A stretch of 43,462 nucleotides of DNA, taken from contig NZ_FOCV01000039.1 in assembly GCF_900110205.1 (NCBI RefSeq), positions 1 through 43,462 on the forward strand. Reading direction: 5' to 3'. Source of the stretch: Rhizobium tibeticum. GTDB lineage: Bacteria > Pseudomonadota > Alphaproteobacteria > Rhizobiales > Rhizobiaceae. Under the pieces are notes generated by a model, which was given only the letters and a program-made list of their open reading frames with translations, ran no database searches and had not been told where the DNA came from. A program made the translations under genes and the position numbers. This document shows positions 25,175 to 34,512 of the stretch, piece by piece. How positions within the stretch are numbered: position 1 is the first letter of the stretch; each line of letters begins with the position of its first letter.

Positions 25175-25803
25175 TGCCCTTGCACCCTCGGATCGGCCCA
25201 CATCCCGAAGCCGCCACGGCCGATCTTTTCCGCCTCGGCAAGATCGGGCCGCATCAGCGATCCGTCCGGCTTTTTCGCGAGCCTCAGTGCGCCGAGCGAA
25301 ACGAGCTGTTCCTCAAGGTTTGCGACAGTGTCGAGCGCCCCCGGAATATTGTAGTAGCCAAAACAGGTGACATCCTGGCTCGGCGCATGCTGCTCCGTGA
25401 CAAAGGCACGGCAGAACAGCACCTTGGGGTTCTTCAGCAGGATCTCGAGCTCGGTCCGCGCGAATTCCTCACAGCGACCGGCGAAATTCTCTTGGCGGTT
25501 TACCATTTCGCCGGCGCACGGTTCGACGCCATAGAGATGCAGCGTGACCCTATCGTCAACGCGGATGTCGGTCGGTGACGCGGCTCTAAAACCGCTGGCC
25601 GAGGCAAAACCCTGTCGGGCGACGACCTTCCGATTGCCGTCGTAGTACTCGATGACCAGGACCGTCTTCCCAGGCGCTGCAAGCGATTTCACATAGGCCT
25701 CGTCGACCATCCCCGTGGCTAAAGCCGGCGATGATGGCATTGCCGCCGCTGCGACCACAGCCAGGTTGTAAGCCCACCGCCGGAACTTTACTAAAATCGT
25801 CAT
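25171..25803 (-). CDS. Secreted SNase-fold-like protein, first gene of the set
   Basis: About 210 residues from ATG 25803; the frame extends 27 codons upstream but without signal-peptide character. The start MTILVKFRRWAYNLAVVAAA forms a signal peptide ending at ALA. The mature part has DDRVTLHLYGVEPC, CEEFARTELEILLKNPKVLFC and a C-terminal RGGFGMW, which match the SNase fold in outline but lack its acidic catalytic residues. Four or more cysteines suggest disulfides. It is divergent from virB1 across 160 bases, so the two units may be co-regulated. Confidence 0.65.
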   Translation of the reverse strand: MTILVKFRRWAYNLAVVAAAAMPSSPALATGMVDEAYVKSLAAPGKTVLVIEYYDGNRKVVARQGFASASGFRAASPTDIRVDDRVTLHLYGVEPCAGEMVNRQENFAGRCEEFARTELEILLKNPKVLFCRAFVTEQHAPSQDVTCFGYYNIPGALDTVANLEEQLVSLGALRLAKKPDGSLMRPDLAEAEKIGRGGFGMWADPRVQGQ

Positions 25804-25905
25804 CACTGAAGCTCTCGCGCAAAAGTTTCTTTTTGGGCTTCCACAATCAGCATTTTCGATGTAACACATAACGTATTGAGTCATGCTTTTTGATTAGCCT
25901 AGTGG

Positions 25906-25919
25906 GTTTCTTAGGAAAC
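25906..25919. promoter_or_regulatory. Small dyad in the divergent virB promoter region
   Basis: GTTTC and GAAAC are inverted around TTAG, between the SNase-like unit and virB1. It is short; a regulator site is possible but weakly supported. Confidence 0.25.
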
Positions 25920-25963
25920 GACAACCGCTTTTGTCGAGCGTAGTTCTGGATGAAGGGCGCGCA

Positions 25964-26845
25964 ATGAAGGGCATACTTTTTTCCGCAGCGACGATGGCAC
26001 TGACTGCCAATATCGTGACTGGCGTCAAGGCGAACGAACTGAAATTATTTGATTTCAGCCGTTTTTCAAACGAAAAACGGAACCTTGGAACTGCGCCGGA
26101 CCAAGTTTCCTCACATCTGCAGGCGGACGAAAAACAAGAGTTTTCGATCGGGGGAGACGGAATTTTCGGCAGCGCAAACCTCGATCTTTCGTATTACTAC
26201 AAGAGTATAGCTGACTCGAACATCGCTGTCGCTCTCAGGCGCCGAGATAACACGCAAACAGACAAAACCGTTGACGATGAGCATAACGATCTGAGTAATG
26301 GTCAGTTGTCGACTAGCCGTTGCGGGGCGTCACCGCTTGGCCCGGCGGCGATCCGTGATTTGGTCGCCGCCTCGGCAGATCGGCACGGCGTTGACCGCGG
26401 CCTCGCAACCGCGATCGCCTGGGCCGAAAGCAGATTCGACCAGGTCCGCAACAGCCCAAAGGGTGCGCGCGGCACAATGCAGCTCATGCCGGCGACGGCG
26501 CAGCGCTACGGCGTGCGCGATGTCTGCGATCCCGTCTCGAACATCGACGGTGGTGTCCGCTATCTCCGCTCGCTCATTGACCAGTTCGGCAACCCGCTGC
26601 TTGCGGCAGCCGCCTACAATGCCGGTGAACAGCCGATCTACGACCATCACGGTGTGCCGCCCTACCCCGAGACTGTCGCCTATGTCGCGGCCATCCTGAA
26701 CTATCAGCTTGGGCTCCAACCGCTCCGCGTGAAGGGCGCCACGCTGCAGTCGTCGGGCGACGGCGAACGATCATTAACTCAAAGCAATAGCGTCATCGGT
26801 GCAACCACGACGGCCAAGTTCGTTGGCGGCGTGATGCAATTCTAG
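25964..26845 (+). CDS. virB1: VirB1-like lytic transglycosylase of the type IV secretion system
   Basis: A 293-residue protein with signal peptide MKGILFSAATMALTANIVTG, a long unstructured region (to about 125), an SLT lytic transglycosylase domain and a short tail. The catalytic Glu is in AWAESRFDQ, followed by ARGTMQLMPATAQRYGV and NPLLAAAAYNAGE. It would locally open peptidoglycan for channel assembly. ATG 25964 has GAAGGGCG upstream and is preferred to a start 33 bases earlier. It is the first gene of the rightward T4SS operon. The operon has a second transglycosylase downstream. Confidence 0.9.
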   Translation: MKGILFSAATMALTANIVTGVKANELKLFDFSRFSNEKRNLGTAPDQVSSHLQADEKQEFSIGGDGIFGSANLDLSYYYKSIADSNIAVALRRRDNTQTDKTVDDEHNDLSNGQLSTSRCGASPLGPAAIRDLVAASADRHGVDRGLATAIAWAESRFDQVRNSPKGARGTMQLMPATAQRYGVRDVCDPVSNIDGGVRYLRSLIDQFGNPLLAAAAYNAGEQPIYDHHGVPPYPETVAYVAAILNYQLGLQPLRVKGATLQSSGDGERSLTQSNSVIGATTTAKFVGGVMQF

Positions 26846-26863
26846 TGGCATGAGGAGAAGGAC

Positions 26864-27202
26864 ATGACGATCCCTGATACTTTCCGACAATCCCGGGTGC
26901 TCCGCATCGTGACAATCTGCTCGCTCGTTGCGACAGCCCAGTTTTTCACCGCCGATTTGGCGATGGCGCAGCAAACGAGCCAGGCCTTCGCACCGCTTCA
27001 GGCCGTGATGCAGGCGATCGTCGACTTCATCACCGGACCCTTTGGAAGGTTGTGCGCGATCATCGCGGTAATTTCGATGGGCTTCCTCGCCTTTGCCGGT
27101 CGCCTCAGCTGGTTCCTCGTTGGCGGCGTTGCACTCGGCATCGGTCTCGTCTTTGGGGGGCCGGGCATCGTCGATGCACTGATATCCGTTGTCGGGCAGT
27201 AA
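26864..27202 (+). CDS. virB2: VirB2-type pilin
   Basis: A 112-residue TrbC/VirB2-family pilin precursor. A long signal peptide ends at about DLAMAQQ (34-37). The mature pilin has two hydrophobic helices (LCAIIAVISMGFLAFAG and WFLVGGVALGIGLVFGG) and ends in ALISVVGQ. It would form the conjugative pilus after insertion in the inner membrane. AGGAGAAGGAC precedes the ATG. It lies between virB1 and virB3. Confidence 0.9.
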   Translation: MTIPDTFRQSRVLRIVTICSLVATAQFFTADLAMAQQTSQAFAPLQAVMQAIVDFITGPFGRLCAIIAVISMGFLAFAGRLSWFLVGGVALGIGLVFGGPGIVDALISVVGQ

Positions 27203-27205
27203 GTC

Positions 27206-27505
27206 ATGGCCGAGCCCAACGTCACAAAGCCGATCCTCACCCCGTTGATCATTGGTCTGACGCGCTCGCCGACCTTGTGGGGGGTGCCGTACATGGCGGC
27301 CATCATCGTCATGGGTCTCATGATCATCGCCTGGCTTGCCACCAACAGTCTGTGGGCGTTGCTGACCGCCCCGATCGCCTATCTGGCTCTTTTCACCCTT
27401 TGCACCTGGGACGCTCGTATTCTGGACGTCCTTCAAGTCTCAACACGATTGACGCCGCGAACGCCGAACAAGGTCTTCTGGGGCGGCAATTCCTATGGGC
27501 CTTGA
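27206..27505 (+). CDS. virB3: VirB3 inner-membrane protein
   Basis: A 99-residue VirB3/TrbD-like protein with the family opening TKPILTPLIIGLTRSPTLWG and two adjacent membrane helices (GVPYMAAIIVMGLMIIAWLA and LWALLTAPIAYLALFTL). VirB3 works with VirB4 in pilus biogenesis. It starts three bases after virB2 and ends three bases before virB4, in the standard order. Confidence 0.9.
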   Translation: MAEPNVTKPILTPLIIGLTRSPTLWGVPYMAAIIVMGLMIIAWLATNSLWALLTAPIAYLALFTLCTWDARILDVLQVSTRLTPRTPNKVFWGGNSYGP

Positions 27506-27508
27506 ACG

Positions 27509-29923
27509 ATGCTGAAGGTCGTGCGCGAAGAGCTCGGTTTCGGCGTCATCGGCGGCCGCGAACGACCGATATCGAAACACATCCCCTATCTCAGGCATGT
27601 GGCGGATACGGTCGTCAACCTCGCCGATGGCGCGCTGATGAGTGTCATCAAACTCGACGGCCTCTTCTTCCAGACAGAGGATCAGGCCGAGCTCAACATG
27701 CGCTCGGCAGTCCAGAACACGATGATCAGGGCGCTCGGATCGAGCCGCTTTTCAATCTGGTCGACGGTGATCCGCCGCCAGATTGATGCCGCTCAGGAGG
27801 GCGCGTACGAGGACCCATTCTGTGCTGCTCTTAACCGCCGCTACATGGCAGCACTTACCCAAAAGCGACTGTTTGCGAACGAACTCTATCTCACCATTGT
27901 TCGCTCGGGCATGCGTGGCCCGCTTGCGATCGGCGACAAGCTGCGGCGCCTCCTGGATCGTACAGCGGGCAGCGATTTGCGTAACCAGCAACTGCGCGAA
28001 GCGGTCGGCGAGCTCGAGGAGCTGACGGAAAACATTGTGCGCGATCTTCGCAAGTACGGCGCCCGGGCACTCGGCGTCGTCTACCGCGCCGGCGAGCCCT
28101 ATTCGGAGCCGCTGGAGTTCCTGAACACCATTTTGACCTGTGGCATCCCGCGGAAGATGCGCCTGCCCAGGATGGGCATCGCCAACTACGTCGGCACCTC
28201 ACGACTGCACTTTTCGAGGCGAACATTACAGGCTCAGGGCGCGACGCCTGACGATAACCGCTATGGCGCGATGCTCTCCATCAAGGAATATCCCCCCTTC
28301 ACCGGTCCCGGCATGCTCGATGGGCTCCTTTAGGTGAACCACGAGTTCATCCTCACCCAGTCCTTTACGATCGCCGACAAGCCGGTCGCCCAAGAGCGCA
28401 TCACCCGCCTGAAGCGGCAGATCGGCGCCTCCGATGAGGCCGGCAGCGATGTCGAAAACGATATCGATTTCGCGCTGAACAGCCTGCTGAATCAGGAAGC
28501 GGTGTTCGGTTTCCATCATCTCTCCCTGCTTTGCCTTTCGCGAGACCTCGATGGCATCAACAAGGCGGTGTCCGACCTCGGCGCCTGCTTGACCGACATG
28601 AACATCAACTGGCTGCGCGAAGATCTGAACGCCGAGGCGGGCTTCTGGGCCCAGCTTCCAGGCAACCATGCCTACATCGCCCGAAAAGCGATGTTGTCGA
28701 GCGCCAATTTCTCCGGCCTCTCGTCGATGCATAATTTCGCGTCCGGCCAGAGCGAGGGCCTGCACTGGGGAAGTCCCATCACCATCCTGGAAACGACCAG
28801 CCAGACGCCCTACCGGTTCAACTTCCATCAGCGCGATATCGGCCATTTCCTGGTGACCGGCCCGACGGGTTCAGGCAAGACCGTGGCGCTGACCTTCCTG
28901 CTCGCCCAGGCGTTCCGTGTGCGACCGACGCCGAAGGCTGTGTTCTTTGACAAAGACCGGGGTGCTGAAATTTTCATCCGGGCGATCAACGGCACCTATG
29001 AGGTGCTCACCCCGGGAACGCAGACAGGTTTTAATCCCCTGCAGCTTGAGAACATCGGCGAGAACCGCGAATTCCTCCTGCGCCTCCTCAAAACGATGCT
29101 GCGGCGTGGCGATGGTGGCGACTTCGATCAACAAGAAGAGGACGTGCTCGAGCGCGCCATCGTGCGGCTGATGCGGGAGCCGGCCGCAGAGCGCAATCTT
29201 GCAAACCTCTCCGGTCTACTGACCGGCCGATCGCGCGCTGATCCCAACGACCTGCATTCGCGTCTAAGGCCATGGATAGATGGCGAGAAGGCTTGGCTGT
29301 TCAACGCCCGCCATGATGTTCTGTCCTTTTCCGGTCGACGCGCCTTCGGCTTCGACATGACCAGCATCCTCGACAATGACGAGGTGCGCACGCCAGCGCT
29401 GATGTACATCTACCACCGCCTCGATGAGTTATTCGATGGCGCGCCCGTGATGATCTTCATGGATGAAGGCTGGCGGTTATTGAGGGATCAAACCTTCAGC
29501 GACTTCATCATCGACAAGGCGAAGACGATCCGAAAGCTGAACGGCATCGTCGGGTTCGGAACGCAATCGGCCGCCGACATCGTCCGCTCGCCAGCGGCGC
29601 ATACCCTTATCGAACAATCGGCGACCAATATCCATTTCCCCAATCCCCGGGCGGATGAGGAAAGCTATATCGGCCGGTTCGGACTGACGGTGAAGGAGTT
29701 CAACTTCATCCGTAATACTCCGCCGGAGAAGCGGGCCTTCCTGATCAAGCACGGCCATGACAGCGTGATTGCCAGGCTCGATCTCAGCTCGATGCCTGAT
29801 CTGATCAAGGTTCTGTCGGGACGGAAGGAAACGATCGGGGAATGCGCGAGGCTTCGCGAGATCCACGGCGATGATGCCCGCGCATGGCTCCCCGCCTTTT
29901 GTGGCTGGGAGGATGGCACATGA
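27509..29923 (+). pseudogene. virB4: VirB4 secretion ATPase interrupted by an in-frame amber codon
   Basis: The uninterrupted reading would be about 800 residues, normal for VirB4/TrbE. TAG at 28331-28333 stops translation after 274 residues (ending MLDGLL). The next codon is GTG and the same frame continues for 529 residues (NHEFILTQSF...). The downstream part holds Walker A GPTGSGKT and Walker B VMIFMDEGW, so the ATPase domain is wholly after the stop. Family similarity runs straight through the stop, so one base change explains it. Options are loss of function, reinitiation at the GTG giving a split protein, suppression, or a sequencing error. VirB4 powers pilus assembly and substrate transfer; without it the T4SS should not work. 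Confidence 0.85.
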
Positions 29924-31011
29924 GCCGAGGCCCCCTGCCCGTCTCGGTCCTGACCCTGTTGCTGATCGGCTTTGATGCAGGCGTCGCGATAGCCAACGTT
30001 CCGGTGATCGATGATACCAATCTCCGCGAGCGCCAGGAGCGCGACAAGACGACTGATGACATCGAGGATACCGATCACGATCGCCACACGATCCATACCT
30101 CGGTGACATGCTCGGTCTACCGGCCGGGCCGCAGCAATGATCCGGTTGGTGCGGCGAACGCCAATCCTGAAATATCCGGCCTCGTACGGCGCGTCGCCCG
30201 CGAGGAACGCCTCGATGAGAACCAGTTGCTCGCGCTGGTCTACCAGGAGAGCCGCTTCAATCCATGTGCCAAATCCAGTGCCGGCGCCACGGGCCTGGCG
30301 CAGCTCATGCCGGGGACAGCGGCCCAGCTCGGCGTCAACGAGAACAATATCGAGGAAAACCTGCACGGTGGCGCGCGGTACTATAGGCAGCAGTTGCTCC
30401 GCTACGATAACAATGTCTCGCTGGCGCTCGCTGCCTACAACGCCGGGCCTGGCAATGTGAACAAGTATGGCGGCATTCCGCCGTTCAAGGAGACGCAGGG
30501 CTACGTCCGCAGCATCACGCAGGATTGGCTGCCAGCTTTTGGCGGCTCCGACAAATCCGGAATACCTCTCAATTTCGGGGGTGGCGAGATTGCCTATACC
30601 GGTATGCGTTCCTCGACATTGAACGCGATGGGAACCACGGCGGCGACGGGCGACAGCCTTGCCAATGTTTCGAGCTGGTATCAGCAGCTCGGTCAACTTC
30701 AGACCGGCACCATCCAGGATAGCTGGGACCATAATTCCACAGTGCGCAACGCCAATCTCGAGATGATGAACAATGTCATCAAGCTCGGCACGGCGATGGC
30801 CGATCTTGTCAACGCACGCAACGCTGTGTCCTCGGCCAATCTTTCCAGCTCGTCGCGAAGCACCGCCGATGAGGAGGTCGATGAGAAGCCACGGGACGTC
30901 GCCGGTCTCTGCGATCCGAGCCAGAACCTCGTCTGGAGCGATGCGCACAAGGCCTGCATCGAGAAACGGGAAAACGAGGATCAGGTCGAGCTGATGCTGC
31001 AGCCGCAATGA
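29920..31011 (+). CDS. Second lytic transglycosylase in the virB operon
   Basis: A 363-residue protein from ATG 29920 (GGGAGGATGGCAC upstream; ATGA overlap with virB4). It has an N-terminal signal peptide or anchor (VSVLTLLLIGFDAGVAIA) and an SLT domain with catalytic Glu in VYQESRFNP, then GATGLAQLMPGTAAQLGV and VSLALAAYNAGPGNVNKYGG. A C-terminal extension of about 170 residues ends with two cysteines (LCDPSQNL, ACIEKRE). It sits between virB4 and virB5, where many VirB operons have nothing. It probably helps the channel or pilus pass the cell wall, duplicating or dividing the task of the VirB1-like protein at the operon start. Confidence 0.88.
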   Translation: MSRGPLPVSVLTLLLIGFDAGVAIANVPVIDDTNLRERQERDKTTDDIEDTDHDRHTIHTSVTCSVYRPGRSNDPVGAANANPEISGLVRRVAREERLDENQLLALVYQESRFNPCAKSSAGATGLAQLMPGTAAQLGVNENNIEENLHGGARYYRQQLLRYDNNVSLALAAYNAGPGNVNKYGGIPPFKETQGYVRSITQDWLPAFGGSDKSGIPLNFGGGEIAYTGMRSSTLNAMGTTAATGDSLANVSSWYQQLGQLQTGTIQDSWDHNSTVRNANLEMMNNVIKLGTAMADLVNARNAVSSANLSSSSRSTADEEVDEKPRDVAGLCDPSQNLVWSDAHKACIEKRENEDQVELMLQPQ

Positions 31012-31024
31012 TAGGAGAATCGAT

Positions 31025-31726
31025 ATGAGAGCCATCGTTCTAAGCGGCACTGCGCTGCTCATCTTGCCAACCGCCGTGTTGGCTGACGTGCCAGTAATCG
31101 ACAGGACCAACTATGAGGTCGCCAGAAAGACCGCGGAAACGACTAGGCAGATCCTGGACACGAACAAGAATATCCTGACGACCGTCGAGGACACGTTGAA
31201 AGCGGTCACCGGCGATCGCGGCAGCACGGCGGCCCCCTTGAAAGACCTTGCCATCGGCAGCGGCTTCAGCGTCTCGGCGATCCCATCCTTCGACAGCATC
31301 CTGAAAGAAGGCGTTTTGAACTTCGGCAGCATGGGCGGCGACATTGCCAAGGGCGCCACGGTGTTCATCAACGGTTTGCAACTGGTCAAATCGCTGTCCG
31401 GCAAAGAAGACAGCACTTTACCCGGCGACAAGTCCTACGAACAGCTGGTGAACACGGTTCTGGGGGTATCGGCACTCGTCAACGGGTCACAGCAGGCGAT
31501 CAAGAGCCGACGCAGCGCTTTCGAGCAGGCAGGGGCCCAGATCGGCACAGCGCAAGACATCAAGGGCTCGATCGATCAGAACACGCAGCTGCAGGTTCAA
31601 TCCGGCCTGACGCTCAACGAAATGATCGGCGTCATGAATGGCGCCGTCACATCTCTGCAAGCTGAGAACCAGCGGCGTCTCACCGACATCTCAAACACCA
31701 AGAAGGCCCTCGCGTTCGGGAACTGA
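31025..31726 (+). CDS. virB5: VirB5-like minor pilus protein
   Basis: A 233-residue secreted protein with signal peptide ending at VLADVP and a helical mature part, opening VIDRTNYEVARKTAETTRQI, a pattern typical of VirB5/TrbJ-type proteins that cap the pilus. TAGGAGAATCGAT precedes the ATG. The first mature residues (ADVPVIDRTN) repeat almost exactly those of the transglycosylase encoded just before (ANVPVIDDTN), which hints at a shared recognition or processing sequence. Confidence 0.82.
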   Translation: MRAIVLSGTALLILPTAVLADVPVIDRTNYEVARKTAETTRQILDTNKNILTTVEDTLKAVTGDRGSTAAPLKDLAIGSGFSVSAIPSFDSILKEGVLNFGSMGGDIAKGATVFINGLQLVKSLSGKEDSTLPGDKSYEQLVNTVLGVSALVNGSQQAIKSRRSAFEQAGAQIGTAQDIKGSIDQNTQLQVQSGLTLNEMIGVMNGAVTSLQAENQRRLTDISNTKKALAFGN

Positions 31727-31727
31727 C

Positions 31728-31973
31728 ATGTCAAAGTGTGGAAGCTTCGCGGCCACTCTTCTGGTCGTGGCAATCGTGGTCGGCTGCGGCACCGTCAAGG
31801 AAAAGACGGCGCCCTGCAAGCGTCCGGCCAATCTCACCTCCTTTGCGGCCGATCCGAAGCATGAGTGCGGGCCGATGCAACGAGTGAACGATCCGGCCGC
31901 AGCCTTTGCGGCGATCGGCGTGATGGACCAGGATCAGCAACAGGAACGCGCCAATGCAGGACTTTCTCGGTGA
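31728..31973 (+). CDS. virB7: VirB7-like small lipoprotein
   Basis: An 81-residue lipoprotein. The signal peptide ends in the lipobox VVGC (cysteine at about 20), and a further cysteine pair (APCKRP, HECGP) lies in the mature part. It starts one base after virB5 and its 3' end overlaps virB6 by 20 bases. VirB7 pins the VirB9/VirB10 core complex in the outer membrane. An entry-exclusion lipoprotein is the alternative for a small lipoprotein at this place. Confidence 0.75.
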   Translation: MSKCGSFAATLLVVAIVVGCGTVKEKTAPCKRPANLTSFAADPKHECGPMQRVNDPAAAFAAIGVMDQDQQQERANAGLSR

Positions 31974-32979
31974 TCTGCTCGAGCGCATCGAGAATTCCGG
32001 GACCAGCTTCTCGGAGAAAGCCTATACGATCGTCGGCAACGAGATCATGCCGCTGCTGCAGACGTTGTTCGTCGTTTATGTCGCCTGGTACGGGCTGCAG
32101 CTTGTCATGGGCACAGCCCGCCTCGGCGTCGGCGAAATCGTCGCACGCATCGTGCGTATGATGATCATCCTTACCCTGGTCAGCTCGTGGGGCAACTTCA
32201 ACAACCTGTTCTACCGCTGGATCAACGACACGCCCGAGGATGTCGGCCGCGCGATCCTGGCAGCATCCGGCACCGGAATTACCGAGCCGACCAATGGCAT
32301 GTCGATGATCTGGCGCACCGCCAACGAGGCGGCCTCGGCCCTTGCCGAACAGTCCGGCTACTTCACCGTCCTGCCAAGTATGATCGGCGTCATTATCATG
32401 GTCGGCGCCGGCGTCTTCATTGCGATCGCCCTTGCCATTCTCATCCTGGCAAAGGTGATGCTTTGGGTGCTGATCGCAACCTCTCCTATCTTCATCAGCT
32501 GCATGCTGTTCGAGAGAACGCGCGGTTATGGCGTTGGCTGGTTCAATCAGCTGCTCACCTACGCCCTGATCCCGCTGTTCATCTACGTCATTGCCGCATT
32601 CCTGATCGCTGCCATGAATCCTGAACTATCGAAGATCGACGCAGCCAGTGGTTCTAGAACCCTCACACTCGCCGATATCGCCGGCTTCCTGTTGCTCTGC
32701 ATCGCGGGCGGCTTCGTGATGCTCTACATCCAGTCGCTGGCCCACGGCATCGCCGGCGGGATCGCTGCAGGCATCGGCAACGCGGCGACCAACATTGCCC
32801 GCTTTGCCGGCGTAAGGGTACCGCTTACGGCCGGTAAGGCCGCTCTCAGCGTTGGGCGTGCCGCCTACCAGGCCGGGCGGGGCCTGAGCGAGCGCGCCCG
32901 AAATGGCGGTGACGACGATGCCTCCGGCACGCGCTCCGCCATGCAATCACGCATCACCCAGAACAGCACGCCAACCTGA
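31954..32979 (+). CDS. virB6: VirB6/TrbL polytopic inner-membrane channel protein
   Basis: A 341-residue protein with about five to six membrane helices, including MPLLQTLFVVYVAWYGLQLV, GVIIMVGAGVFIAIALAILI, LWVLIATSPIFISCMLF and ALIPLFIYVIAAFLIAA, and the family segment YGVGWFNQLLTYALIPLF. A polar, alanine-rich cytoplasmic tail follows. VirB6 forms part of the inner-membrane translocation channel. AGGAACGCGCC precedes the ATG, which lies inside the end of virB7. Confidence 0.88.
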   Translation: MQDFLGDLLERIENSGTSFSEKAYTIVGNEIMPLLQTLFVVYVAWYGLQLVMGTARLGVGEIVARIVRMMIILTLVSSWGNFNNLFYRWINDTPEDVGRAILAASGTGITEPTNGMSMIWRTANEAASALAEQSGYFTVLPSMIGVIIMVGAGVFIAIALAILILAKVMLWVLIATSPIFISCMLFERTRGYGVGWFNQLLTYALIPLFIYVIAAFLIAAMNPELSKIDAASGSRTLTLADIAGFLLLCIAGGFVMLYIQSLAHGIAGGIAAGIGNAATNIARFAGVRVPLTAGKAALSVGRAAYQAGRGLSERARNGGDDDASGTRSAMQSRITQNSTPT

Positions 32980-33007
32980 CTGGAACCGTTTCCGAAAGAC
33001 ATTTGTC

Positions 33008-33700
33008 ATGGCTGATTCCAACGACCTCAATCTACGGACCTATTATCAGAGCGGCGATATCTGGGAGCAGGAGATCGTCAAAAAGGCGAAGCGCTCGCGC
33101 ACGCTTGCGTGGTTCGTCACAACGACGTTCGGTGGCATTACGCTGTTGAGCTTGCTCGCCCTCGCCATGCTCGTGCCGCTCAAAAGCTTCGAGCCCTACA
33201 TCGTCGAAGTCGACAAGAGCACCGGCTATATCGAGGTGAAGACCGGTCTCACGCGACCGACGAACATCACGGAACAGCAGGCGGTCACCCAGGCGAATAT
33301 CGTCCGATACATTCGCGCTCGCGAGGGGTACGATCCCTATGCCATCGAACAGAATTTTGGCATAGCGGCACTGCTGTCGACCGGCAATGCGGCGCGTGAC
33401 CTGCAGGACCTCTACAGCGCCACCAATCCTAAGAACCCGGCCAAGGTTTACGGCAAGAACAAGCGCATCAACACCGAGATCGCTTCTGTCACCTTCCCGA
33501 ACAACTCCACCGGCATCGTTCGTTTTTCGACGACGGAGCTCTCCGACACCGATTCCGTTACCAACCACTGGATCGCGGTGGTTCGCTATCGCTACACCGA
33601 CACGCCGGCGACCAACGAGTGGCGCTTCGAGAACCCTCTGGGCTTCCAGGCCTATGACTATCGCCGCGACCAGGAAACGGTGACGGGGAGCGGCCAGTGA
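33008..33700 (+). CDS. virB8: VirB8 inner-membrane assembly factor
   Basis: A 230-residue bitopic protein: short cytoplasmic N-terminus, one membrane helix (about 35-58, ITLLSLLALAMLVPLKSF) and a periplasmic NTF2-like domain with the family wording FEPYIVEVDKSTG, EQQAVTQANIVRYIRAREGY and WIAVVRYRYTD. ATG 33008 begins MADSNDLNLRTYYQ, as in VirB8 relatives; a longer frame upstream overlaps virB6. VirB8 nucleates the channel. The virB9 start overlaps its stop codon. Confidence 0.92.
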   Translation: MADSNDLNLRTYYQSGDIWEQEIVKKAKRSRTLAWFVTTTFGGITLLSLLALAMLVPLKSFEPYIVEVDKSTGYIEVKTGLTRPTNITEQQAVTQANIVRYIRAREGYDPYAIEQNFGIAALLSTGNAARDLQDLYSATNPKNPAKVYGKNKRINTEIASVTFPNNSTGIVRFSTTELSDTDSVTNHWIAVVRYRYTDTPATNEWRFENPLGFQAYDYRRDQETVTGSGQ

Positions 33701-34512
33701 TCAAACCGCTTCTCTTTGCCATTGCCGTCATAGCTCTTAACAGCGCCGACAGCGCCGCAGGCGCCGAGACGCCATTGGCGGGCCGTCTCGACCCTCGCGT
33801 CACCAGCGTCGTCTATCAGGCGAACAACGTCGTACGTGTCTTCGCGACCTACGGCGTCTCGACGATGATCATCTTCGACGAAGACGAGAAGTTCGAAACG
33901 ATCGCCGTCGGCGATACGGACAGTTGGGACGTGGTACCGACCGACAAGGGCAACATCCTCTTCGTCAAGCCGAAGGCGAAGAACGTCGCGACCAACATGA
34001 ATGTCGTGACGACGAAGCGCATCTACTATCTCGAGCTTAACGACTATGCGCCGGAGGACAACAAACAGGTCTTCGGCATTCGCTTCATCTATCCCGACAA
34101 GGCCCTCAATGCCTCACTTCGACAAGAGGCGGAAGCCCGCGCCGGCTACCCGAACATCTCAGGCATCGAGAAGGCCAACGTCAACATCGACTATTCCTTT
34201 TCCGGCGATGGCCGGCTGAAGCCACTGATGGTCTTCGATGATGGTAAAAAGACCTTCTTCAAATTCGGCGCCAGAGTACCGGCGATCTTTGCCGTCAACG
34301 CGGACTTCACCGAGACCCTGCGCAATTTCCGGCGCGAGGGCGACTACATCGTCGTCGACGGAACCGCGACACAATACACGCTGCGCGACGGGAACCAGTG
34401 GACCTGCATCTTCAATCTCAGAAAGCCCGATTTCGGCGCCCCGGATCCAGCTATCATGGGGCCAGCGCCCGATGACAAGGCGACAATGCGAAGAAGGAGC
34501 GGCAACGGATGA
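33697..34512 (+). CDS. virB9: VirB9 core-complex protein
   Basis: A 271-residue secreted protein starting with GTG that overlaps the virB8 stop as GTGA. A signal peptide is followed by the N-terminal domain (ETPLAGRLDPRVTSVVYQAN) and a C-terminal beta-rich domain with YSFSGDGRLKPLMVFDDGKK, the VirB9 signature that contacts VirB7 and the VirB10 barrel. It overlaps virB10 by four bases. Confidence 0.92.
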   Translation: MIKPLLFAIAVIALNSADSAAGAETPLAGRLDPRVTSVVYQANNVVRVFATYGVSTMIIFDEDEKFETIAVGDTDSWDVVPTDKGNILFVKPKAKNVATNMNVVTTKRIYYLELNDYAPEDNKQVFGIRFIYPDKALNASLRQEAEARAGYPNISGIEKANVNIDYSFSGDGRLKPLMVFDDGKKTFFKFGARVPAIFAVNADFTETLRNFRREGDYIVVDGTATQYTLRDGNQWTCIFNLRKPDFGAPDPAIMGPAPDDKATMRRRSGNG

